Source of the DNA: Spirochaetaceae bacterium | Lineage (GTDB): Bacteria; Spirochaetota; Spirochaetia; SZUA-6; Bin103 | Length of the DNA: 64,000 bases | NCBI GenBank assembly: GCA_028820215.1 | Contig: JAPPKD010000138.1 | Coordinates: 1-64,000 of the forward strand | Direction of reading: 5' to 3' | Part shown: piece after piece, positions 46,462-56,202 of the stretch | How positions within the stretch are numbered: position 1 is the first letter of the stretch | Layout: each line of letters starts with the position of its first letter | The notes under the pieces: model-generated | Database searches by the model: none | What the model was told of the DNA's origin: nothing | Seen by the model: only the letters and a program-made list of their open reading frames with translations | Program-made: the position numbers and the translations under genes

Positions 46462-48081
46462 CTAGGGCTCGATCGTCCACTCGTGGAACCGCAGGTCGAA
46501 CGGATGGCTGTAGCGATACAACCACGTTACCGGCATCTTCAGGCGCTCGCTGTGGAGGATGTATTCCTTGGTCGCATAGAGCGGAATCGTCGGCATGTCG
46601 TCCATGATGAGCGCCTGAATCTCGTCCGCGAGCCGCTTGCGCTCAGCGGTATCCAGGGACGCTTCCATCTCCGCCAGCATGCGGTCGATCGTCGGATTCG
46701 AGTAGTCCGTCGGGCTGTTGCCCGCCCCGGTCGCGTACTGATGCAGGACGCCGGTGTCGATCGAGTTGCGCGCGCCATAGGCCAACTGCCACGGCTGCGT
46801 CTTGTCGTGCAACACCGTGCCGACGTCGCGCTCCACCAGCCGCGGACTCACCTTGATGCCGACCTCGGCCAGATAGCTCTGGATGAGTGCCATGAAATCC
46901 GAGGTTTGCGGGTCGGTGTAGTAGTAGATGAGGGTCAGCTCGGTGTCGGGGTCCCAGCCGGCGTCGCCGAGAAGCTGTCTGGACCGGTCGGGGTCGTACG
47001 GTACCTGAGGCAGATCCCGATTCGACCAGAAGGTCGGCGGCACCACCGTATGCCACACGTTCGCGTATCCGTCGAAGAAGTCCGCCGCGATCGCCTCACG
47101 ATCGATCGCGTAGGCGATCGCCTGCCGGAGCCGCAGGTCCAGCATCGTTTCGTCTTCCATGTTCGACCAGAGCTCCCGCTTGTAGGCGCCGTTCTCCACC
47201 GGGTATCCGGTCATGCCGGGCGTCTGCAGGAGCTGGTCGATCTGCGCAGGATCCCGCCCCCACATGAAGTCCAGCTTGCCGTCTTCGGCAGCGATGATCG
47301 GGTCCCGTTCCCAGATGATCACCTTGTCGATCCGAGGCCGGCCAAGAAAGTAGTCGTCGTAGGCCAGCAGCTCGGCGAAGTCGCCGGGAACGCTTCGTGA
47401 GAACTTGAACGGGCCGGTGGCGATGGGGTGCTGCCAATACTCGCTCTGGAAGATCAGCGTGCGGTTCTCGCGCAGATCTTCGCTGAGCAGATGCTCCGGC
47501 ATGATCGGCTGCGCGGCGATGGCGGTGAGGAACGTATAGGACGGTTCGGTGAGCGTGAACCGAACGGTGAAGTCGTCGACGATCTCGATGCCGGTGATGC
47601 TGTCGGCGGCTCCTTCGCGATAGTCCAGAGCGCCGTCGAGCTTTGCAAGCTGCGCCACGGTCCGGCCGGCCGCCTTGCCGGTGCCGAGACCGAGATGAAC
47701 GCTGGTCACCAGGTCATCGGCGTGCATCTGCTCGCCATCGTGAAAGAACACGTCCTGGCGCAGGTGGAACGTGTACACGAGGTTGTCGTCGGACGTCTCC
47801 CACCGTTCTGCGATGTGCGGCCGCAGCTCGCTGTAGGTCGGATCGAACAGCAGGAGCGTGTCGAACGGCAGCGACTCCTCGAGGCTGTTGGTGACGGCCA
47901 TGCCGAAGTTGCCGCCCCGTGCCCAGCCGGTCAGACCGCGTTCCTGACCGTGCGACACCAGGTTGAGGACTGTCTCCGGAGCTTCGGTGGCCGAGTCCGT
48001 CTGGCCTTCGCCGAACGCGCTCGCGCTCAGCGCCACCGCGAGCAGGGCGACGAGTGTCTTCGTCACGATTCTGGGAACCAT
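46462..48081 (-). CDS. Family 5 (oligopeptide-type) solute-binding protein
   Basis: A 539-residue extracytoplasmic binding protein with a Sec signal peptide (MVPRIVTKTLVALLAVALSASAFG, cleavage before EGQTDS) and the family 5 fold: LLFDPTYSELRPHIAERWETSDDNLVYTFHLRQDVFFHDGE, then RQAIAYAIDREAI. GGAGGTG lies five bases before ATG 48081. It is the last gene of the run from 57,293, 68 bases after the carnitine dehydrogenase gene, so it most probably delivers gamma-butyrobetaine, carnitine or a related compound to the permeases upstream. Confidence 0.85.
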   Translation of the reverse strand: MVPRIVTKTLVALLAVALSASAFGEGQTDSATEAPETVLNLVSHGQERGLTGWARGGNFGMAVTNSLEESLPFDTLLLFDPTYSELRPHIAERWETSDDNLVYTFHLRQDVFFHDGEQMHADDLVTSVHLGLGTGKAAGRTVAQLAKLDGALDYREGAADSITGIEIVDDFTVRFTLTEPSYTFLTAIAAQPIMPEHLLSEDLRENRTLIFQSEYWQHPIATGPFKFSRSVPGDFAELLAYDDYFLGRPRIDKVIIWERDPIIAAEDGKLDFMWGRDPAQIDQLLQTPGMTGYPVENGAYKRELWSNMEDETMLDLRLRQAIAYAIDREAIAADFFDGYANVWHTVVPPTFWSNRDLPQVPYDPDRSRQLLGDAGWDPDTELTLIYYYTDPQTSDFMALIQSYLAEVGIKVSPRLVERDVGTVLHDKTQPWQLAYGARNSIDTGVLHQYATGAGNSPTDYSNPTIDRMLAEMEASLDTAERKRLADEIQALIMDDMPTIPLYATKEYILHSERLKMPVTWLYRYSHPFDLRFHEWTIEP

Positions 48082-48149
48082 GTTCGCACCTCCAAGTGCA
48101 GGGTAACCGGAGATCATTTCCTTCCCGACCGGCGGAGTCAAGCGGAACG

Positions 48150-49595
48150 TCATCGCTCTGCTCCGACGTGGCGGCCCGCTCCGTCGGGTGGGGGCAGCCC
48201 GGCATGGCGCGACCGCAAGGCCGCAAGCCGGGCTGCGACCGGGGCTTCCGGCGGGCAGGTCCTGCGGGTTTGCAGGTCGACGTGGACGAGCAGGTGCTCG
48301 CCCGTGGCGGCGAGCAGGCCGGCGCCGTCCTCCAGGCGGTGGAAGAGGTGCAGCTTCCTGCCGTCGCCGCCCAGGAGCTGCGTGGTCACGCGGATGCGGT
48401 CGCCGGAGCGCACCTCGCTCAGATGGCGCAGGTGGGTCTCCACGGTGAAGTAGCTCCTGCCGGCGGCGACGTAGCCGGCATCGGCGCCGATCAGCTCCAT
48501 GGTGCGGTCGCTGGCCTGCGCGAAGACCTCCAGGTAGTGCGCCTCGTTCACGTGGCCGTTGTAGTCGGTCCAGCTCGCGGGGACCTGGCGCGAGACCGTC
48601 ACCGGCAGAACGTCCTCGGCTGATTCCGGGTGCGGCTGAACGCGTTCGTGGGCGACGACCGTTCCGCCGGCGCCGTGATCGTTCTTCTTCAGGGCGCGCA
48701 CGATGGCGACCAGGTTGTCGTCGCGGAGGCGCTCCAGCTCGCGCACGTTGCGCGCCCCTGACTGGCGGTCCGACTGCTCGGCGATCCGCTCGACCAGCTC
48801 GCCGGTGAGCTCCGGCACGTCCGTCAGCCTGCTCCAGTTCCACTGTAGAGCCGGACCGAACTGGGCGATGAAGTGCCGCATCCCCGCATCGCCGCCGGCG
48901 ATCCGGTAGGTCTCGAACAGGCCCATCTGAGCCCAGCGCAGGCCGAAGCCGTAGCGGATCGCGTCGTCGATCTCGGCGGTGGTGGCGACGCCGTCCCGCA
49001 CCAGCCACAGCGACTCGCGCCACGCCGCCTCCAGCAGCCGGTCGGCGACATGGCCGTCGATCTCCGCGCGGATCGGCAGCGGGTGCATGCCGACTGCCCG
49101 CAGCAGCTCGACGGCGCGATCGTGGATCGGCGGGTGCGTGGCGGGGGAGGGCACGACCTCGACCAGCGGCAGCAGATACACCGGATTGAACGGGTGGCAG
49201 ACCAGGATCCCGCCTGGCCGCCGCGAGCCGCGCTGCAGGTCGGAGGGCTTGAACCCGGAGGTCGAGGAGGCGAGCACGGCGTCCTCCGGCGCATGCCGCT
49301 CGATCTCGGCCAGGACCTGCCGCTTGAGGTCCAGCCGTTCGGGCACGCTCTCCTGGATCCAGCCGGCGCCATCTGCCGCGGCGGCGATCGAGTCGCAGAA
49401 GGTCAGCTCGCCCTCCGCCGGCAGGGCGCGGTCGTACAGGGCAGGCAGGCTGCGCCGGGCGTTGTCCAGCACCGCGTTCAGCCGGCGCCTCGCCTCCGGT
49501 CCGGGATCGAACACCGCCACGTCCCAGCCGTTGAGCAGGAAGCGCGCCGCCCAGCCGGCGCCGATCACGCCGCCGCCGACGATGGCGGCCCTCAT
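48150..49595 (-). CDS. lcdH: L-carnitine dehydrogenase fused to betainyl-CoA thioesterase
   Basis: A 481-residue fusion. Residues 1-310 are a 3-hydroxyacyl-CoA dehydrogenase-type enzyme with GGGVIGAGWAARF for NAD binding and STSGFKPSDLQ; carnitine dehydrogenases (EC 1.1.1.108) belong to this group. Residues about 330-460 are a hotdog thioesterase with SWTDYNGHVNEAHYLEVF. This fusion is known from carnitine-degrading bacteria, where the two parts are separate (cdhA, cdhB) or joined. It oxidises L-carnitine to 3-dehydrocarnitine and hydrolyses betainyl-CoA. The ATG overlaps the cleavage-enzyme stop (ATGA). Confidence 0.85.
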   Translation of the reverse strand: MRAAIVGGGVIGAGWAARFLLNGWDVAVFDPGPEARRRLNAVLDNARRSLPALYDRALPAEGELTFCDSIAAAADGAGWIQESVPERLDLKRQVLAEIERHAPEDAVLASSTSGFKPSDLQRGSRRPGGILVCHPFNPVYLLPLVEVVPSPATHPPIHDRAVELLRAVGMHPLPIRAEIDGHVADRLLEAAWRESLWLVRDGVATTAEIDDAIRYGFGLRWAQMGLFETYRIAGGDAGMRHFIAQFGPALQWNWSRLTDVPELTGELVERIAEQSDRQSGARNVRELERLRDDNLVAIVRALKKNDHGAGGTVVAHERVQPHPESAEDVLPVTVSRQVPASWTDYNGHVNEAHYLEVFAQASDRTMELIGADAGYVAAGRSYFTVETHLRHLSEVRSGDRIRVTTQLLGGDGRKLHLFHRLEDGAGLLAATGEHLLVHVDLQTRRTCPPEAPVAARLAALRSRHAGLPPPDGAGRHVGAER

Positions 49596-50500
49596 CGCGG
49601 GGGCCGTTTCGTCAGCTTCAGCCGCTCGCGCACGCGGTCGGGTCCGATCACGGTCGCGCCCATCGTTTCGATGATCGTCACGGCCTGCTCCACGAGCTGT
49701 GCGTTGGTCGCCAGCACCCCTCGCCTGAGAAAGAGATTGTCCTCCAGCCCGACGCGCACGTGGCCGCCGGCCAGCACGGCCGCCGCGACGTAGGGCATCT
49801 GGTTGCGTCCCAGCGCGAACGCCGAGAACACCCAGTCCTGCGGCACGTTGGCCACCATCGCCAGGAACGTGGACAGGTCGTCCGGCGCCCCCCAGGGGAT
49901 GCCCATGCAGAGCTGCACCAGAACCGGGTGCGGCACGATGCCCTCGTCGACCAGCGCCTTGGCGAACCACAGGTGGCCGGTGTCGAAGGCTTCGATCTCG
50001 ACCCTCACGCCCAGCTCCGTCATCGCGGTCGCCATCGCGCGCAGCATCGCGGGCGTGTTGGTCATCACGTAGGCGGCCTCGGCGAAGTTCATGGTGCCGC
50101 AGTCCAGGGTGCAGATCTCCGGCAGGCACTCCCGGACGTGCGCCAAGCGCTCGGCGGCGCCGGCCATGTCGGTGCCTTCGCGCGGCGGCAGCGGCCGGTC
50201 GGGCGATCCCAGGACCAGGTCGCCGCCCATGCCGGTGGTCAGGTTGAGAACCACGTCGACGTCGGCAGCTCGGATGCGGTCGGTGACCTCGCGGTAGTAC
50301 TCGGCCTTGCGGCTGGGGGCGCCGGTGTCGGGGTCGCGCACGTGGCAGTGGACGATCGCCGCCCCGGCGCGGGCGGCGTCGATGGCGCTGGCGGCGATCT
50401 GACGGGGACTGCGCGGGACGTGCGGGCTGCGGTCCTGGGTGGCGCCGGCGCCCGTCAGCGCCGCCGTGATGAAGACCTCCCGTGCCATGGCGAGGGGCAT
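49592..50500 (-). CDS. cdhC: Beta-keto acid cleavage enzyme (3-dehydrocarnitine type)
   Basis: A 302-residue enzyme of the BKACE (DUF849) family. The Zn ligands HCHVRD (about residue 51) are visible, as are the following glycine-rich LTTGMGG and LCMGIPWG. It condenses a beta-keto acid with acetyl-CoA; next to carnitine dehydrogenase it most probably turns 3-dehydrocarnitine and acetyl-CoA into betainyl-CoA and acetoacetate. GGAGAG six bases before ATG 50500 supports the start; an ATG at 50488 also exists. It lies between the dioxygenase and the dehydrogenase fusion. Confidence 0.85.
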   Translation of the reverse strand: MPLAMAREVFITAALTGAGATQDRSPHVPRSPRQIAASAIDAARAGAAIVHCHVRDPDTGAPSRKAEYYREVTDRIRAADVDVVLNLTTGMGGDLVLGSPDRPLPPREGTDMAGAAERLAHVRECLPEICTLDCGTMNFAEAAYVMTNTPAMLRAMATAMTELGVRVEIEAFDTGHLWFAKALVDEGIVPHPVLVQLCMGIPWGAPDDLSTFLAMVANVPQDWVFSAFALGRNQMPYVAAAVLAGGHVRVGLEDNLFLRRGVLATNAQLVEQAVTIIETMGATVIGPDRVRERLKLTKRPPR

Positions 50501-50527
50501 GCGTCCTCTCCTTGGTCCGCGCTCCGC

Positions 50528-51733
50528 TCAGGAGGCGGCGCGCTCGACCAGCCGCTGCCGCTCCGCCCGCGCCAGCATGCGCAGGCGCGACTCCAGCTCC
50601 TCGCGCTCGCCGTAGCAGCCGCGCAGCCAGCGGCGGCCGGAGCCGGTGTCGAAAGCGGTGCGGCCGTGCAGCATGCGCCGGTTGTCGAAGGCGGCCAGGT
50701 CGCCGGGCCGCAGGCGCAGCCGGCGCTGGTTGCCGGGGTCGTTCGCCAGGCTCTGGAAGCGCCGGAAGGCGGCGTAGAACGCCTTGATCGTCGCGGTGTC
50801 GCCGGACATGGGGTTGCGCAGCCACCACGTGTAGCGGACCGTGGAGAGCTCGCCCGTGGCGTCCAGCTCCAACACCGGTGCGTGGAAGCGATGATCGGAG
50901 TCCTGGTTGCGGGTCCCGAACGGCACGGCCACGGAGGCCAGCACCTCGAAGGATTCGGCGGATTCCGCCTTGAGCTGCTCGGCCACCGCGTAGGCGTCCA
51001 CGAAGATGCTGTCGCCGCCCTCGCAGGAGTTGTGCATGCAGAACAGGAACTGCAGCCCGGGCATGTGCTCGCGGGTGCACAGGTCGTTGTGCGCGGGCAG
51101 GGCGACGTCCGTGAAGGCGTTGCTGTCGGCATCCGGGCGGCTCTCCACCTCCCAGATCGCGCCGAAGTTCGAGTTGCGCAGGCAGCCGATGCGGGCCGGA
51201 ATGTCCGGTACGATCTCAGGATCCTGAGGGAGGTTCTCGATGAGCCCTACGCCGTCGACGTGGATGGCGGTCAGCCAGGCGCCGAGCGCTTTGTCGTCCC
51301 CGGAGCGGACCGCCGCACCGTCGACGACGGTGACTTCCCGGTGCGGCGCTTCGCCGTCCGCCCAGAGGCTCCGGGGTGGCAACGAGTCGACGTCCCGCGT
51401 TTCCGGGCGGTGCGCCCACAGCCAGCCGGGATCGTAGACGCTGTCCAGACCCTCCGGGTGCCACGTCACGCGCAGCCGCCCGTCGGGCAGGACCCGAACG
51501 TCCGCGGCGCGGAGGTCCTCCGGCAGGTCGACGAGCATGATCACCTGCTCGCGCGTCACCGGATGGATGGTGCCCAGGTCCGGGCTGAACTCCCGCAGCC
51601 ACACGCCGGGCAGGAGGCTGGTGCTGCCGTCGTCCCAATGAACCTCCACGTCGCCGTCGGCGATGCGAACGCCGATAAGGGTGTTCGTGACCGGATAGAA
51701 GTCGAAGTCAGGAGTCGAGAGCGTGTGGCTCAT
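50528..51733 (-). CDS. Gamma-butyrobetaine dioxygenase-like enzyme
   Basis: A 401-residue Fe(II)/2-oxoglutarate enzyme. An N-terminal DUF971/GBBH-like domain (residues about 15-105, with LLPGVWLREFSPD) is followed by a TauD-type catalytic domain with PAHNDLCTREHMPGLQFL (His-x-Asp) and RRMLHGRTAF (distal His, Arg). GGAGG lies ahead of ATG 51733. It would hydroxylate gamma-butyrobetaine to L-carnitine (EC 1.14.11.1), the first step of the run. The N-terminal domain lacks the Cys cluster seen in many members. Some relatives hydroxylate trimethyllysine, so the substrate rests on the neighbours. Confidence 0.75.
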   Translation of the reverse strand: MSHTLSTPDFDFYPVTNTLIGVRIADGDVEVHWDDGSTSLLPGVWLREFSPDLGTIHPVTREQVIMLVDLPEDLRAADVRVLPDGRLRVTWHPEGLDSVYDPGWLWAHRPETRDVDSLPPRSLWADGEAPHREVTVVDGAAVRSGDDKALGAWLTAIHVDGVGLIENLPQDPEIVPDIPARIGCLRNSNFGAIWEVESRPDADSNAFTDVALPAHNDLCTREHMPGLQFLFCMHNSCEGGDSIFVDAYAVAEQLKAESAESFEVLASVAVPFGTRNQDSDHRFHAPVLELDATGELSTVRYTWWLRNPMSGDTATIKAFYAAFRRFQSLANDPGNQRRLRLRPGDLAAFDNRRMLHGRTAFDTGSGRRWLRGCYGEREELESRLRMLARAERQRLVERAAS

Positions 51734-51836
51734 GGCAACCTCCAACCAGCGTTGCGCCTTTGTATCGGTACGGCTGCCGGCTTGGCAAGCGAGGCACCTG
51801 CGTTGCGCGAGATTCACCTCATCATCACGACCGTCT

Positions 51837-52859
51837 TCAACGTCCGTGCTCGTAATGGTGACACGCCGCGTGGTGGCCGGGAGCCACGTGTCGCCACTGC
51901 GGCTCCTCCTCCACACATCGCTGCGCGTCGGCTTGCACCCGGCCGCTCAGGATCGCCTGCCTGAGAGGACAGCGCGGATGGAATCGACACCCCCGCGGCG
52001 GATTGGCGGGATCCGGCACCTCGCCGGTGAGGATGGTCTTCGCTCCACGCCGCGCGGGATCCGCGACCGGAATCGCCGCAATCAGGGCGCGCGTATAGGG
52101 GTGCACGGTCCGGCTCAGCGCGTCGGCTGGAAACCGTTCCACGATCCTGCCGAGATACATCACGGCAACCACATCGCTCATGTACTCCACCACCTTGAGG
52201 TCGTGGGCGATGAAGACCATCGTCAGGCCGCGTTCCCGCTGGATCTCCCTGAGCAGGTTGAGAACCTGGGTCTGCACCGACACGTCCAGCGCCGAGACCG
52301 GTTCGTCGCAGAGCAGAAAGATCGGATCGACGGTCAGGCTCCGGGCCAGTGCGATCCGCTGCCGCTGTCCGCCGCTGAACTGATGGGGGTAGCGGGTCAT
52401 GTACTCGGGTCGGAGATTGACCGCCTGCAGAAGCTCGGCGATGCGTTCCTGCCGCCGGTGTCTGACCTTCATCCCGAATACCCGGAGCGGCTCGTCCAGC
52501 GTCTGCGATACGGTCTTGGTGGGGTTGAGGGAGCTGTACGGATTCTGGAACACGATCTGCGCCTGGCTGCGGAATCGGCGCATCTGTGCGCGGCTCAGCT
52601 CATCGATGCCGCGCATGCGCCCATCGAGTCGGTAGAGGATCCGGCCCGACGTCGTTTCGACGAGGCGCAGCAGGCTGCGGCCAAGCGTGGTCTTGCCGCA
52701 GCCGCTCTCGCCGACCAGCCCCAGGGTTTCGCCGCGCGCCACGGTCAGATCGACGCCATCGACCGCCCGCACATGCCCCGCCACCCTGCGGAAGATGCCT
52801 TTCCTGATGGGGAAGTACGTGCTCAGTGCCTCGACCCTGAACAGGATGTCGCGCTTCAT
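51837..52859 (-). CDS. Oligopeptide-type ABC transporter ATPase (OppF/DppF-like)
   Basis: A 340-residue ATPase with Walker [11 protein letters not shown]-loop [10 protein letters not shown], signature FSGGQRQR, Walker [12 protein letters not shown] and the H-loop IAHDL. The C-terminal oligopeptide-transporter domain is present as [13 protein letters not shown], with the Cys pattern that may hold an Fe-S cluster. Start ATG 52859 is 14 bases past the OppD stop. It works with the OppD-like partner and the two permeases at 53,941-55,793. Confidence 0.9.
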   Translation of the reverse strand: MKRDILFRVEALSTYFPIRKGIFRRVAGHVRAVDGVDLTVARGETLGLVGESGCGKTTLGRSLLRLVETTSGRILYRLDGRMRGIDELSRAQMRRFRSQAQIVFQNPYSSLNPTKTVSQTLDEPLRVFGMKVRHRRQERIAELLQAVNLRPEYMTRYPHQFSGGQRQRIALARSLTVDPIFLLCDEPVSALDVSVQTQVLNLLREIQRERGLTMVFIAHDLKVVEYMSDVVAVMYLGRIVERFPADALSRTVHPYTRALIAAIPVADPARRGAKTILTGEVPDPANPPRGCRFHPRCPLRQAILSGRVQADAQRCVEEEPQWRHVAPGHHAACHHYEHGR

Positions 52860-52873
52860 CCGGGAGTCCGTGG

Positions 52874-53944
52874 TCAATAGTCCGATCCGTCGAAGCGATA
52901 GCACTTGACGAAGTGATCCGGCTCCACCTCGATGAGCGGCGGCTCGTTCCCTTCGGCTTTCTGCTTCCTGAGCGGACAGCGGGAGTAGAACTTGCATCCC
53001 GGATTCAGCGTCGTCGGGTCCGGTATGCTGCCCTCGATCGGCTGCAGCTCCTTGCCGCGCGAGCCCAACTCGATGATCGACTCCAGCAGCTTGACGGTAT
53101 AGGGATGCTGCGGGCGTGCGAAGATCGTCGACACGTCGCCGTACTCGATGATGTCGCCCAGGTACATGACGGCTACCGCATCGACGGTCTGCGCGATCAC
53201 GCCCATGTCGTGCGTGATCAGGATCAATCCCATCCCGTGGTGCTTCTGCAACCCGGTAATCAACTGCAGGATCTGCGCTTCCACGGTGACGTCCAGCGCC
53301 GTGGTCGGCTCATCGGCGATGAGCAGCCGCGGCTGTGCCGCGAGCGCGATCGCGATGAGCGCGCGTTGCCGCATGCCCCCCGAGAGCTCGTGAGGAAACT
53401 GCCTGATCCGCCGCTGCGGCGCGCTCATCCCCACCTCTGCCAGAAGCTCGGCCGCCCGGTCCTTCACTTCCGAGCGCGTCAACGCGGTGTTGTTGCGGAG
53501 GTTCTCGGCGATCTGAAAACCGATGGTGTGGACGGGATTCAGGGCGCTCAACGAATCCTGAAAGATCAGGGCGATCTCCCGTCCTCGCAGGCGGCGCATT
53601 CGGACGCCGAACGGCTGCAGGCCCGCGATGTCGACGACGTCGCCGTCAGCCGTCGCGTAGTGGATGGCGCCGCTGACGATACGTGCGGTCCGGGCCGGCA
53701 GCAGCCGCATGATGGAGTACGCGGTCATGCTCTTGCCCGAGCCGGTCTCGCCGACGATCCCGAGCGAGCGGCCACTGCGGACCGAGAAGGAAACGCCGTC
53801 CACCGCCTTGACCGTGCCGCGCCGGGTGTGCAGTTGCGTCTTGAGATCGCGAACCGTCAGCAACTCGGAGTGCTGGTGCGCACTCCGGTCCGGAATGGCC
53901 GCCACCTGCCGCCTCACTCTTCGAGTGAGGTTCGCTCCGCTCAC
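52874..53944 (-). CDS. Oligopeptide-type ABC transporter ATPase (OppD/DppD-like)
   Basis: A 356-residue ATPase with Walker [10 protein letters not shown]-loop [10 protein letters not shown], signature LSGGMRQR, Walker [13 protein letters not shown] and H-loop ITHDM, ending in the oligopeptide C-terminal domain ([12 protein letters not shown]). It starts with GTG 53944, overlapping the OppC stop (GTGA). Confidence 0.9.
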   Translation of the reverse strand: MSGANLTRRVRRQVAAIPDRSAHQHSELLTVRDLKTQLHTRRGTVKAVDGVSFSVRSGRSLGIVGETGSGKSMTAYSIMRLLPARTARIVSGAIHYATADGDVVDIAGLQPFGVRMRRLRGREIALIFQDSLSALNPVHTIGFQIAENLRNNTALTRSEVKDRAAELLAEVGMSAPQRRIRQFPHELSGGMRQRALIAIALAAQPRLLIADEPTTALDVTVEAQILQLITGLQKHHGMGLILITHDMGVIAQTVDAVAVMYLGDIIEYGDVSTIFARPQHPYTVKLLESIIELGSRGKELQPIEGSIPDPTTLNPGCKFYSRCPLRKQKAEGNEPPLIEVEPDHFVKCYRFDGSDY

Positions 53945-54855
53945 TCCGCGGTCCGGGGGTCGGTCACGTCACGCAGCCAGTCGCCGATGAAGTTCACGCA
54001 CAGCGTCGCCGCCGCGATCGTGATGCCGGGCGCCATCCACAGCCAGACGTAGCTGCGCAGGATGCGGATGTCCTGAGCGGAGCTCAGCAGGTTGCCGAGT
54101 GACGGTGTCGGCGCCTGGATCCCCAGGCCGATGAAGCTCAGCCCCGCCTCCTCGATGATTCCCGTGGCCACTTCGAGGGTAAACCAGACCGTGATCGGCC
54201 CCAGCATGTTCGGCAGCATGTGCTTGAAGATGATCGAGGCATTGCCGACGTTGAGGGCGCGCAGCGCCTCTACGAACTCCTCCTCGCGGAGTGAATAGAA
54301 CTGTGCCCGGACCAGGCGATAGAGCGTTGCCCACTTGGTGATCGCGAAGATGACGATGATGTTCTGCAGGCTCGGGCCGACGACCGCCACCATGACCAGC
54401 AGGATGACGTGGGCCGGGAACGCCATGAATATCTCCGAAACGCGCAACCAGATCTGATCGAACACGCCGCCGTAGTAGCCTGATATCGTGCCCAGCAGCA
54501 GGCCGGCCACGCCGGCCAGCGCCGCACCGCTGATCGCCACGAACAGCGAGATACGGGTCCCGAGGAGCAGGCGCGCCAGCACGTCGCGTCCCAGGTTGTC
54601 GGTCCCCAGCACGTGCGATGCCGAAGGGGCATCGAGGCGCTCGCTCAGATTCACCGTCTCCGGTCGGTGCGGCAGCAGGGCGGGCCCCAGCAGGGAGGCG
54701 CAGACGATCAGCAGGAAGACGATGATGCTGGTCGCCGTAATCCAGTTGAGGCTCTGCGCGTACTTGCTCTCTCGGATTCGGTCGAGGAGCGAAGGACGCG
54801 ACGGCATGCCGGAAGCGGCCGCCGTCACGTTCCGGCGCCGGGGACCGGCCATCAT
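53941..54855 (-). CDS. Oligopeptide-type ABC transporter permease (OppC/DppC-like)
   Basis: A 304-residue permease with an N-terminal OppC-type segment and about six helices, including HVLGTDNLGRDVLARLLLGTRISL, the usual start of the domain, and EEEFVEALRALNVGNASIIFKHMLPN as the ATPase-contact loop. The ATG overlaps the OppB stop. It pairs with OppB to form the channel. Confidence 0.9.
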   Translation of the reverse strand: MMAGPRRRNVTAAASGMPSRPSLLDRIRESKYAQSLNWITATSIIVFLLIVCASLLGPALLPHRPETVNLSERLDAPSASHVLGTDNLGRDVLARLLLGTRISLFVAISGAALAGVAGLLLGTISGYYGGVFDQIWLRVSEIFMAFPAHVILLVMVAVVGPSLQNIIVIFAITKWATLYRLVRAQFYSLREEEFVEALRALNVGNASIIFKHMLPNMLGPITVWFTLEVATGIIEEAGLSFIGLGIQAPTPSLGNLLSSAQDIRILRSYVWLWMAPGITIAAATLCVNFIGDWLRDVTDPRTAE

Positions 54856-55793
54856 CGCAGCCGAACGCGCGGATCGATGATCGCCAGCAGCACGTCGGCC
54901 AGCAGGCTGGAGAACAGCAGCACCGTGCCGATCAGCAGCGCGACGGTCACCACCACCGGGAAATCCTGGGCGCGCGCGGCGTTGATCAGCATGGTGCCCA
55001 TCCCTGGCCAGGAGAACACCTGCTCGACGATGACCGATCCGCCGACCAGCACGGGCAGTCTCAGAATGATGATGGTAGCCACCGGTATCAACGCCGTGCG
55101 CAGGCCGTGGACGACGGTGACGCGGCGGACCGTGAGACCCTTGCTCTTGGCCAGCGCCATGTAGTCACGGTTCAGCGCGTCGAGCATCGCGCCGCGGGTG
55201 TAGCGGAGAAACTCGGACCCTGACCGAAACGCCAGCACGCCCGCCGGCAGCAGGGCGTGCTGTATGGCGACCAGGATTCCGGGCTCGGTCCCCATGCCGC
55301 CGATGGGCAGCAGCTTCCACCGCAGAGACAACAGCAGGATGCCCAGCATACCGGTGAAGAACGCCGGCGTGGAGATCCCCAGCAGACCCACGAAGGTGAG
55401 CGCGTTGTCGATGACGGAATACTGATAGAGCGCGCTGACCGTCCCCAGCACGACCCCGAACGCGACCGCCAGCACGATCGAGAAAGCCATGAGCGACAGC
55501 GTGCGAGGCACCCGGGCGGCCAGCAGATCCTTCACCGGCTTGCCGTCGAGCATGCTGTAGCCCAGGTTCCCGGCCAGCAGTTCCCTGACCCAGCTCACGT
55601 ATCTGATCGGGAGGGGCCTGTCGAGGCCGAGCTCCTGGCGGATGCGTTCCACCTGATCGGAGGGGAATTCCGGATTGATCAGGAAGCTGGCTGCGTCGCC
55701 CGGTCCCGCCTCCAGTCCCAGGAACAGCAGCATGCTGAGCAGGATCAGCGTCGGGATGAAGATCAGGAAGCGTCGGCTGATGTAATCTATCAC
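54852..55793 (-). CDS. Oligopeptide-type ABC transporter permease (OppB/DppB-like)
   Basis: A 313-residue permease with about six helices and the ATPase-contact loop NRDYMALAKSKGLTVRRVTVVHGLR. GTG 55793 (VIDYISRRFLIFIP) was chosen because it gives the usual cytoplasmic start just before the first helix; the frame is open to 55868 but the earlier residues overlap the Rieske gene. It lies 13 bases after that gene. Confidence 0.85.
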   Translation of the reverse strand: MIDYISRRFLIFIPTLILLSMLLFLGLEAGPGDAASFLINPEFPSDQVERIRQELGLDRPLPIRYVSWVRELLAGNLGYSMLDGKPVKDLLAARVPRTLSLMAFSIVLAVAFGVVLGTVSALYQYSVIDNALTFVGLLGISTPAFFTGMLGILLLSLRWKLLPIGGMGTEPGILVAIQHALLPAGVLAFRSGSEFLRYTRGAMLDALNRDYMALAKSKGLTVRRVTVVHGLRTALIPVATIIILRLPVLVGGSVIVEQVFSWPGMGTMLINAARAQDFPVVVTVALLIGTVLLFSSLLADVLLAIIDPRVRLR

Positions 55794-55806
55794 CGGCGCG
55801 CTTCCG

Positions 55807-56202
55807 TCATCGTGCGTCTGCCGCCGTCGGACGAGCGCCAGGTGCCGGGCCGCCGACGTGGACGACAAGGTCCCCGTCTTCGACGGTGACGGGATACGTC
55901 GTCAGCTTGCGGCCGGGATCGATCAAGTTGCGGCCGGTGGTGATGTCGTACTCCCAGCCGTGCCACGGACAGCGCAGGACGCGGCCGTCGAGGCCCCTGC
56001 GGTACTGGCCCGGCTCGGACGGCAGGTAGGTGGCGCCGACCTCGCCCAGGCACACCGGCGCCTGGTTGTGCAGGCAGGAGTTGCGTAGCGCATGGAAGCG
56101 CCCCTCGACGTTGAAGATGCCGATGCTGCGCCCGGCGACCGTCAGCACGCGCCGCCCGCCGGGCGGGATGGCGTCCGCCGGGCCGACCACGTGGCGCGCC
56201 AT
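55807..56202 (-). CDS. Rieske [2Fe-2S] ferredoxin-like protein
   Basis: A 131-residue Rieske protein with CLH (residues about 44-46) and CPWHGW (about 75-80), the two Cys-His pairs that hold a [2Fe-2S] cluster. It is stand-alone and soluble, of the kind that passes electrons to an oxygenase, yet no oxygenase alpha subunit is adjacent. The ATG shares one base with the amidohydrolase stop (TGATG), so the two are coupled. It may serve the reduction steps of an unknown partner enzyme. Confidence 0.8.
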   Translation of the reverse strand: MARHVVGPADAIPPGGRRVLTVAGRSIGIFNVEGRFHALRNSCLHNQAPVCLGEVGATYLPSEPGQYRRGLDGRVLRCPWHGWEYDITTGRNLIDPGRKLTTYPVTVEDGDLVVHVGGPAPGARPTAADAR

